Shown: in pieces, positions 55,150 to 64,000 of the stretch | Numbering within the stretch: position 1 is the stretch's first letter | Layout: each line of letters begins with the position of its first letter | Source of the DNA: Daedaleopsis sinensis | Lineage: Eukaryota; Basidiomycota; Agaricomycetes; Polyporales; Polyporaceae | Direction of reading: 5' to 3' | Assembly: GCA_033807695.1 (NCBI GenBank) | Contig: CM066303.1 | Span: 2,914,001-2,978,000 of the forward strand | Length of the DNA: 64,000 nt | Notes under the pieces: generated by a model | The model's input: the letters and a program-made list of their open reading frames with translations, nothing else | Told to the model about the DNA's origin: nothing | Databases searched by the model: none | Program-made: the position numbers and the translations under genes

Positions 55150-56680
55150 GTCTTCAATGTGAGGATGTGCTTAAGGGTGTGGCTGGCTGCATCTGCTTGA
55201 TATTACGGGGTAGACTGGAGCGCAACGGACCGGTATCCAGTTGGCCGCCGCCTCTGCTGGTTATCGGTGCCCGTCTCTCTCACTGTATTGGTGCGCTCGC
55301 TTGTCTCCTTACTGAGGCTTGTACGGGTCCGCTCGCTCTGCGCGGTGAACCGGTGAGTTCGACTGGAGCGTAGCGTTCCCGCATCCACTGGGCCGTCCCG
55401 TGTCCTGATTACTGGTTTCCCCGCTCGCGATAGTTGCGGCCTCGCGTCTCTCCCCGTACCGAGCTCGCACGCGTCGGCTGTCCCTGCGCATCCAGCAACA
55501 GCCTTCACTCCAGCTCAGCGTACCCGCATGCACCCTCCCGACCGCTGACCCGGATATCGCGACCGGCAGTGCCTGCTGTACTCGTTCCCCAGGCTGTCTT
55601 GGTACTTAGCTCGCACGCGTCCCGTCGTGCTGCGCAGCCAGCGGTGGCCTTCACTCGAGCTCAGCGTACTGGCATGCACTGGCCTGCTCCATGTCCCGGC
55701 CATCGTGACCGGTTGCGCGCGCTGTACTCGTACCCCAGGCTCACTCCATACTGAGCTCGCACGCGTCCGCTCGCCCTGTGCAGCCCGCGGTGGCTTTTAC
55801 TCGAGCTCAGCGTACTGGCGTACGGGCATGCATTCGCGTGCTCCCTGTCCTAGCCATCGCGACCGGCTGCCCGCGGTGTACTCGTTCCGCAGGCTCTCTC
55901 CGTACTGAGCTCGCACCTGTCCGCTCGCTCTGCGCACTCGAGCTCAGCGTACTCGCATGGACTCGCCTGCTCCATGTCCTGGCCATCGCGACCGGCTGCG
56001 CGCGCTGTACTCGTACCCCAGGCTCACTCCGTACCGAGTTCGCACGCGTCCGCTCGCCCTGCGCGGCCAGCGGTGGCCTTCACTCGAGCTCAGCGTACTG
56101 GCGTACTGGCATGCATTCGCGTGCTCCCTGTCCCAGCCATCACGACCGGCTGCCCGCGCTGTACTCGTTCCGCAGGCTCTCTCCGTACTGAGCTCGCACC
56201 GGTCCGCTCGCCCTGCGCACTCGAGCTCAGCGTACTCGCATGGACTCGCCTGCTCTTTGTCCCGGCCATTGCGACCGACCGCGCGCGCTGTACTCGTTCC
56301 GCAGGCTCACTCCGTACTGCGCTCGCACGTGTCCGCTCGCCCTGCGCAGCTAGCGGTGGCCTTCACTCGAGCTCAGGGTACTGGCATGCAATGGCCTGCT
56401 CTCTGTCCCGACCATCGCGACCGGCCCCGCCCGCTGTACTCGTTCACCAGGCTCTCTCCGTACACAGCTTGTACACGCCCGCTCGCCTTGTGCAGCCAGC
56501 GGTGGCCTTCACTCGAGCTCAGCGTATCCGCACGCACTTGTCCTCCCTGTGATCCCGTCGCCGTGAGTGGCTGCGCTCCTTGTACCTGTTCTCGGTGGTC
56601 TATCCGTACTCAGTTGGCGCGCGTCCGCCGGCTCTGCGCTGTTAGCCCGCGGGGTCGACTCAAGATGGAAGTCCTGAATG
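55150..56680 (+). repeat. About 146-bp tandem satellite, about 11 units
   Basis: The marker ctcgagct / ctggagcg recurs at about 55215, 55363, 55508, 55653, 55800, 55937, 56083, 56220, 56366, 56512 and 56659; steps are 137 to 148, mostly 145-147. Inner units are most alike; both outer edges decay. The long open frames across it follow from the repeat sequence and are not called as genes. Confidence 0.85.
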
Positions 56681-57898
56681 GACTCGCACGCCGTGGTGCA
56701 TTGTTTTCAACGCACGGCCGCTGTTCGACTTGAGAATGTGCTGCCAGAAGCGGCCCTGTCCACTGTGAGGAGCTCTCATAGCGGGGTTTTCTCTCGTTTA
56801 GCTGCCGGTCAGTCGGCGTACTCGCTATTGCGCTGCCCGTGGTCGCCCGTCAGACTGCGGTCTGTTCAGGTGCTGTGCCCCTTTCGCTCGCCGGTCAGCT
56901 GCAGTGTGGTTGCTGCTGTTGTGCTCATTACCGCCGCGCGCTGTCTGGCTGTTGCCATTGTGCTCTTTCCATGCGCTGGTTGTCCGGCTTTCTTAGCGTT
57001 CAATTTCGCGAAGGCGGCGGTGAATTCGAGTTTACGATTAGGACGAGTCGGGCGACCGAGTAGAAGGGGGTTGCAGACAACAGAGACACTCGATGAGTTC
57101 TGTTCTGGCTTAGGTTCAAGTTGTGTATGAGTTGTGTACAATCAGTGACGATTGTGCTGAGCTGCACATCTGTTCCATTCAGGCTCGATGTGTGCGCAGA
57201 TTGAGCAGCGACTCTGTCCGAGACAACGCAACTTACTACGTACAAGATGATAGGAGCGAAGACTATGAGATAATATGGTACGGCCGTGCGAGAGAGTGAT
57301 TTTGCGTGGGTGTTTGTCTATGTCTCGAAAAAAGGTGGTGCTCTGGACAGATCGTGCGGAGAGGGAATGACGGTACCAGCGACTGCTGATTCGTCTTTGC
57401 GTGCTCAAGGGAGACTGTCTGGCAGTATGGTAATAAGTGTTAAGCAAGTAGCACAAGTACGCTCGATAGTTGTCAGCGGCAGATCGTTAGTACGTAAGGG
57501 TAATATAATATGTCCGCAAGTGATCGTTGATAGTGGGCTAGGCGTGACAGAGATGACGGTATAACTTCTGGATCGAAGCCATAGTACCGTACCGAGAGAC
57601 ACTGGTAGGACTGGAACATGATGAGGTGGTAACAGGCCCGGGGGAGGCTGGTTTCGGAATGATATCATGCGACTTGGCGACGTGATTAGGTGGGATAATA
57701 CGCGTGAGTGGAGCGGGAAGGGTACAAATAGTGAGACATATCTGGCCACGTGTGATAGAGGAATTTCACATCAGAAATCTGGAACGCGGCGAATTCCATA
57801 AGACAATCAGGATAGGACAATCCGGTTGCACGGGAACGGCTGGCCGACGAGCGCGTTCTGCGATAGCGGGTGATAAATGTCTGCATGTCTCAGATGCA
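56681..57898. other. Intergenic region
   Basis: Right flank of the satellite grading into AT-richer DNA; no gene recognised. Confidence 0.45.
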
Positions 57899-58735
57899 TT
57901 AATGTACTGACCATCCGATATCAGTTGTCGGGAAGCTTGGCATCAATTGCAGCGATGAGAAAGAGATATAAGCGTATGGACGTGCGGTGCATCGTCGTTT
58001 GCGAACGACGGTTCTTCTGTCACTGCTGTCCTCTTCCTCTTCGCTGCTGTCCTTCAATGTGCACTCCGCCATAGGGTTCTCCTGAGCTGGTAGTTCTTCT
58101 TTCTCGAACCCAATTCTTGCGACCGCCACATGCTGCTGTTGATGACATTCAACACCTTTGCATTCTTCGATCCACATCTCCCGATTGATGGTGCTGGGGT
58201 CGACAAGGTCCGTGACAACGAGACTCTGTGCAATAAGCATCGTAGAGGGATCGGGAGAGATCGGAAGGAGTATGACACGGGAATGATGTGGTACGTCTAT
58301 ATCGACGAGCTGAACGGTGTTTTGTTGACACTCGTTGACGACAGTGACCGTGGCCCTCCAAGGAAGAGATGGGTTCGGAGCAATAGAGACGATAGTGCCT
58401 TGGATATGCGGATCATACAAGGCAGTTTCGGATGTTTGGTGTTCCGGTGTGTAGAACGCCGCTTGGGTTATTGCATAAAGTCTGACAGCTGTGTTCTCGC
58501 ATAGGGGGAGGCGTGGCCAAGTTGCAAGCTTGTAGACGTGCGTTTTCCGCGTACCCATCCTTTTCCACGAGCGCTCGCCGTAACCTGCCCATCGTGCGGC
58601 GATCGGGATGAAATCGGGTGATTGCGGAGATGTTGGTGGAATGGCAGGCTCAGGCATAGATGTGGATGCTGAAGATGAAGGTGACGGAGAGGTCATTCTT
58701 GTATCACAGGTTGCGAGGAGCAGGAGAGAATGCAC
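57899..58735 (-). CDS. Possible single-exon gene, unknown protein (278 aa)
   Basis: A single long open frame in otherwise gene-poor DNA. The N-terminus is Ser/Pro-rich. A middle part looks folded and mixed alpha/beta (ATVTVVNECQQNTVQLVDID, SRVILLPISP), and an acidic stretch (SSEEEEDSSDRR) is followed by basic residues. Neither splice sites nor a family could be recognised. Upstream Met residues leave the start open: the second in-frame Met, MTSPSPSSS, is equally possible. It could be a fragment of a decayed mobile element. Confidence 0.4.
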   Translation of the reverse strand: MHSLLLLATCDTRMTSPSPSSSASTSMPEPAIPPTSPQSPDFIPIAARWAGYGERSWKRMGTRKTHVYKLATWPRLPLCENTAVRLYAITQAAFYTPEHQTSETALYDPHIQGTIVSIAPNPSLPWRATVTVVNECQQNTVQLVDIDVPHHSRVILLPISPDPSTMLIAQSLVVTDLVDPSTINREMWIEECKGVECHQQQHVAVARIGFEKEELPAQENPMAECTLKDSSEEEEDSSDRRTVVRKRRCTARPYAYISFSSLQLMPSFPTTDIGWSVH

Positions 58736-61700
58736 GAATAACCTGGGTTACAAAGCTGGATTTATATTTACATAGAACTGAAACTCATAAATAGCAGCAA
58801 GGAAGAAGGGAGCTGACAAATGAATGACATATATCACTTGAAGGTTGTCTATGTGTAAATAGCCTGTAAGGTGTCTCCCAAACGTCTGACAGCTTATACT
58901 GCCTACTTTATCGGGGCATGATTTGACTTACTAGGCTGGTATGTGTATTTAGCAAGCGTGGAAATAACGTAGTGAAAGGGTGATAGACAAAAATACATCA
59001 CAAACCAAGGGTTTTATATGTGGGTCCCAGCATGTGGATATCGCACGGAGCAGATTAATACAAGTTGTAATGTATGTCATGATATACAGGTTGTCAGGGC
59101 TGATGTGTTTAGATAATGAACACTACCTCGATGCAAGCCAAGCTGTCTGGTCACCGTAGTGCCGGGAACTGCATACAAATTCTACCCGTAGTAATAATGT
59201 ACATTTTTATTAATGATGTCATTAGGCATATCAGTTAGTGCATGGGATCTAGCTAGCTTATTGCTGGAGGTGATGACATGGATGATATAGTGCCAGCTCC
59301 GATTTTCGCACCATCGTTGATGACCGACAACATTTACTACGACACGAGCAACACGGTGTCCCCTTCCTCCATGACAATGTGCATTTGTCCAACAATGCAA
59401 ATAGTCCATACACACCACGTGGTCCAAGCATGGTGCACCAGTACCCAGGCGACCAGCAGACACAAAGTAAGTACTCCGATCTGACGTGTAGTGTCCGTAG
59501 GAGACTTCCCACTGTTCTGGCGGGAGGCTAAGCAGCTGGTCTGTACCGACGTCTGAGACTGGGTCAGGCTGCAGTTTACGTTACATGCATAATGCCGGAC
59601 CAACAGCACACTAGTTACAGGCGTGGGGTGCAGCAGCAGCAGTGCAGAGGCCCAGGTGCATGGCCGCTCCTGACCGTTCTACGAGACCAGACATTAGGAT
59701 CCAACTAGTGCCCAGGTCGAGGGTTTAGCCATGGTCCCATCTCCTTGCAAGACTGCGACAATGCAGGTTCGCAGTAGTTTCAGGGTGCGTAGGTGAGCAG
59801 GGCAGAGGGTTACAAGTGGGCTCATTATGCTGGAGGCTCAGGATTGGATGAGGCTACAGCAACATTCAGCATATAGTGTGGGACAACGGTAGCAGATAGG
59901 ATGCACATTGGCAAGGGTTGTACGGTAGATCCACCATTCCTCTTATCCAGACAGACATCAGTCCAGTGATACGACGAGCTCGACGTCTTTCATTGTGTCC
60001 ATCCTTCATGTGATTCCCTTTGAGCTGTTGTTCCCTACGAGCTTTGCTCATTATAGTTCCTCGATTCTTCCTGTCATCCCTTACTTTCAGGCCTTTTGAT
60101 GTGCGTGTCTTGTTGTAGGTGTTCATTCCGGTTGCTCGAGAACCAAATATCTACCTTTCAACATCAGAGTGTGTGCCCGGCATTGCATCTGCTGGTTTTT
60201 CCTAGTAGCTCACCTGCACCCTCTTGTCACCATGGTGCAAGCTAACACTGTTAAAGTTGTGTCCTCGAAGCCAGGCACTTTAAGTAATACCCTTATTGCA
60301 ATGCTATATGTGAGACCTCCAACATTGTTGGCTCAGCACTACTTCTTCAGCTTCCGTTGTACTTAAGGCTATGTGTAAGGCTCCAATGCTCAGGCAGAGT
60401 ACTTATAATCCATCACTGAACACCGACTCAATCTGAATGACCTGGCAGACCTTGTGGTTGCGGCCGGTGCACAAAGGTAGTGTGTATAACTCGAACATGT
60501 CTGTGTCAACTACCAAGTGAGCACTCTAGATTGTCGTGCCATGTCTACGCAGCATCACTGAGCACCTGGGCATTACCCTGACAGAAACAGAACACAGCTG
60601 TCTGGTCGGGGGTGCCATTGACACCGGTGGGCGGGCAGCAGTGTTAGGGGCAGGCAGAGGAGGTGGTCGTCCATTATCCGGGTGCCTTACACGGGTGATG
60701 ACATGTGTACAGTGGCATATGCTGTAGGTCGGAAGTGGAGGATGTGGTGGCTAAGGTGGGCAGGTGGTGGAGGATGCGTCGGGGGACATGTCCAAGGCAG
60801 GGACTTGGGTGTGGGGAGAGCCGACCAGACATCCATCTACACACGGCCGGTCTAATAGGGCAGCCCGTGTGTAGACGTGTATGCTGTGCTGTAGGATGCG
60901 CATGATTGGTGGGAGGAGGAGCAGAGTGCGAGATGAGTGGATTCTACCGGAAGAGTTGGATCACTTGATCCCGCACCCCAGCGCCCCGCATGTGCGGCCT
61001 GCCAGTAGACACTAGCGGACACCGTTCGCAGTGAACGAGACACAGCGCAGAGGTGTACATCGCCGATCCCTCCCCCGAGCACGACAGGTGGAATGTGTAT
61101 GCGCGTGTGCCATTTAAGCCATACCCTCGTCATCGGCACATCAGGGGCTGAGGAGGATGTCATTGCCTCGGGATGGAGGACAACATTGAATGCGGGGAGC
61201 TTGATCTGTGTGGTGGGAATATCTTCTGCTCGGGCGGGGACCAGGGTTGAGCACGAGCGCCGTGTGCTCATACCCGTCCTAGCAGGTGCGCGGGGTTGAG
61301 TACGCATGCTGCGCTTGCACGCACGGTGCTCCACCTCTGACCCGCTCCCGCGGGCGGGATGATCTGCGATGGTGACTTGGAGAGCGCGGCCAGGAGCCGG
61401 ACAGAGGGCGTTTGCAGGGTGTTTGCAGGAGCGCCTAGTGTAAGTAGAGTATTAGCGCTCTGTCTCAATGCTATCGTATTACGGTGAATTCATGCACTGG
61501 TACCACAAATTGAGTGTGAGGCAATTGCAAATAGGTCTATAAGCATGTGATAATATATCTTCTATAGTAAAAGAGCTCGGTTTCCTTTCTAGGCCTGATT
61601 TCGATATATAAGGAAGGTTTCGCTGTTCTTGCATTTCTAGCCTTCACGGTCACTCTATGACCACTCAGAGATCTTATAGGAGAAACCTCACGTATCTCTA

Positions 61701-63675
61701 CAGACTCTCCGGGGACTCTGAGGCCCTCAAAGTAGTGTAGTAGCGAGAACATGAATGGTATTTCGGGCGCTTGATGATCTAGGCGCAACTCAGAGACGCC
61801 GGGTCGCGTCAGTTCGCGTCGGGTAGCCACAGCCTACGTCATTGACGGTATATTCTAGCAAAATCTCAGAAAAAAACCGTCATTCATTGACATCATAACA
61901 GGGATTGTTCGAGAACATCATAGTGCCAGAGGCGAAACTCTGGCCACGGTATATAGGACTCCGCCATGAAACTCGGACCCAGCTTCCTCAGCGAGGCAAC
62001 AGCGAAGGTAAGGCAAGCGGTGTGAAAATACCTCACTGCGATTCGGTAAGTACTTCAAGTTGCTAAGTACCTATGATTGGACTCAAATGATATTATCCTG
62101 CGGTAAGTGACTCAAAGCACAATCAGTGCACGAGTACTACTTAAGCTTGAAGCTATAATGGTGTCCCTACTGCCGAGTAACGTGTTCATATAGTTGTTAA
62201 GTACATAAACTGCAGTTGCTATTCGGCTGGATCCACTACTATCATGCCCCCGGATGCAACACAACGCCTGTTGGGTTTCATTCCCCCCTCCGTGAACCCC
62301 AGAACATATTTAAAATCAGATTAGGAGGTCTGTTGTATATGCTGAAGAAAAAAACGAGCGATTGTGCGGCCATTTATCAGTGAGTCGTGCTGAGTGTGCA
62401 CAAATGGTCACTCCCTTGCTCGAGGAGCTCTCCAAAAGCTCCCTAATTTCGCTGAGAGTGCCTATAAAACCTCTAGACATGCTCCCGTTTTTTCCGATGC
62501 GCTCTGATGACTAGAGCAAGGTAGGAAGAGGATTTGCATGTCCAGGCGCCCGTGTGTCGTATCTAGGGTCAGACCACGTTTTCTTCGCTATATCACTCGG
62601 TCCTTCTCCGAGTCGGATTGCCTTCAAATTTCGTACAGCAGCTCATACAGGCACTAAGAAGGTGTGTCCAACGTTTGAGAGGAAACAGAAACAAGGGAGG
62701 GGAGATACTCAAGTACTCAAGGGTAGCCCCAGGCTTGCCCCAGGCTGTGTCGTATCTGGGGGCACAATATATGTATTTAACTTAAGCTGTATTCACACTG
62801 GGCGCCGCTGGCCGAGGGCGGGCAATAGCCCGCCTGAGGCGCGGCGCACCATAACGGAGTCCGTGCAGAGTCACTCCTGACTCGAGTCCTAACAGAGTTG
62901 CCCCATTACCGTGGCAAGGGCACGGGAAGCTGCTAGTTGAAGAATATATGAGGGGGACGTGAATGACCCGGGGGTAAGATAGGCCTGCTCGTCTACAGAG
63001 GGGCCGGCCTATTAGATGGGGGATGTGTGGACTATACGTGGGGAACAGCACACAAAGTCAGGAACTGCTGCCATCATCAATATGGCGAAACATCTGTTTC
63101 ATGGAAAGGGCCTGGACAGCAATGAGAAGCATAGATAAATGTCTGTACGGCTTTTAGACTAGAGGAAAATATCCCTTGGTGTATAATCTACTGTTTTACA
63201 CGGATGCATTGCACTGTGGAACTGCAAATCTAAGAAACCCTTTATGTTGTGGATTCGGTTTCGGCCGTCCAACTAGCATGCCATACTGCCATCGTCAATC
63301 TACAATGCTCAGAGTCTGTCTGGCCAAAAATCATTGTCATGGGCTCCAGGACCTATCTGTGTCTAGCGTACTACGCCGTCTGTTCCGCACTTAACGTATT
63401 AAAGCTGTTCTCATAATGTTAGGCCCTTTGGGCTCAAAACACACATGCAGTCGGTTAGCGGGATTGGGCTCCACGATCAGCAGCATGGCACGGCTTGGAC
63501 GGCGGTTTTCGCGCGACCTCGAGATGTCGGTGTCCGACGTCACACTGACATAGAAGCTGACAACTCCGCTTGATGGCCAGAGGGAATTTGTCTGCCCCAC
63601 CTCAGCCGACTGTGTGTGTATTGTGGACGAAAGGAGCCTAGCGTTATGAGAACAGCTGGAACGACATTCACTGGC
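58736..63675. other. Gene-poor, AT-richer region
   Basis: Nearly 5 kb with many ATG-poor short frames. A 97-residue minus frame at 61537-61830 looks weakly coding but lacks any identifiable motif. No terminal repeats or known element domains could be assigned. Confidence 0.45.
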
Positions 63676-64000
63676 ACGCAAGCACAACAGGCGAAGGTAA
63701 ATGCTCCGACTCGCAGCCAGACATACACGCATTGAAAAGGGCAAGAACATGCCAGTGTTCTCCTTCAGCCAACTGGGTGTAGCTCTGAACCTGAAGATGT
63801 GAATAATTCATAGTGGTGTAGTGTTATTAGCCATTAGAAGGGCTCAAAAGTGGTTTTTACGTCCACCTAATATTTCAGAATGAGATTCTTCTACAACGAC
63901 ACTCAGCTGGCTACAGAAGAACACTGGCATCTTGCCCTTTTCAATGCGTGTATGTCTGGCTGCGAGTCGGAGCATTTACCTTCGCCTGTTGTGCTTGCGT
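63676..64000. repeat. Inverted repeat (about 102-bp arms), cut by the window end
   Basis: 63676-63778 and 63899-64000 are reverse complements with a 3-base indel and a few mismatches, around a spacer of about 120 bp. The identity runs to the last base of the window, so the arms are longer than seen. It may be a foldback element or the end of a TIR element. Confidence 0.8.

Noticed and set aside
55434..56733. Several 100-260 codon frames over the satellite
   Set aside because: They arise because the repeat length is often close to a multiple of three and GC-rich; all are Arg/Leu/Ser-rich and repeat themselves.
61537..61830. 97-codon minus frame as a gene
   Set aside because: Composition is weakly coding but there is no motif, no splice continuation and no context; left as unannotated sequence.

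Overview
This window is from a filamentous basidiomycete, most likely an Agaricomycete. The evidence is split genes with short (about 45-60 nt) GT-AG introns, a GC-rich coding strand, and basidiomycete-type families: TOS1-like wall protein, La protein, peroxisomal acyl-CoA oxidase, CHZ1-like chaperone, SGNH esterase and a Zn2Cys6 regulator. A large Kyakuja-Dileera-Zisupton (KDZ) DNA transposon is also typical of this group. No bacterial, CRISPR or organellar signal was seen.

Layout. 1-2909: no gene recognised. 2910-2975: an orphan 3' half of a U6 snRNA gene. 3251-4661: secreted TOS1-like gene (minus). 5458-27844: a 22,387-bp KDZ transposon with apparently identical 698-bp terminal inverted repeats, inserted with an 8-bp target duplication (gcaggggc) inside a second U6 snRNA gene. 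The U6 5' half lies at 27853-27908 and the 3' half at 5388-5449, both on the minus strand. The transposon carries three minus-strand genes: an apparently intact 1020-aa transposase in 8 exons, a gene with an RNase H1 N-terminal/viroplasmin-like domain, and a 596-aa gene of unknown function with a linker-histone-like tail.

The viroplasmin-like gene is interrupted in its last exon by a 12,701-bp Ty3-type LTR retrotransposon (8959-21659). Its two 907-bp LTRs appear identical, and it has a 4-bp target duplication (gcgc). Its gag and pol (minus) overlap as TGATG. Between pol and the 3' LTR it carries, in antisense, three intron-containing genes of unknown function (9950-13682), one with a Zn2Cys6-like cysteine cluster. 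A 14-nt duplicate of the polypurine tract bounds this cargo. This nested structure is the most remarkable part of the window: a U6 gene broken by a KDZ element, itself broken by a retrotransposon with an antisense gene cassette.

28128-46148 is ordinary gene-rich chromosome: acyl-CoA oxidase with a C-terminal AKL (+), CHZ1-like histone chaperone (-), a non-coding host transcript with two related box C/D snoRNAs in its introns (+), SGNH esterase (-), La protein (-) and Zn2Cys6 transcription factor (+). From 46 kb rightward the sequence is gene-poor: a decayed MFS sugar-transporter pseudogene (about 50.2-51.1 kb), a 232-aa novel gene (52873-53677), a satellite tract with 73-bp and about 146-bp periods (54.7-56.7 kb), a possible 278-aa ORF (57899-58735), and AT-richer DNA ending in an inverted repeat cut by the window edge.

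All gene models were built by eye from splice signals and frame continuity. Where a phase check closed (transposase, viroplasmin-like gene, 596-aa gene, the antisense genes, the 232-aa gene) this is stated. No homology search was run; family names rest on recognised motifs.
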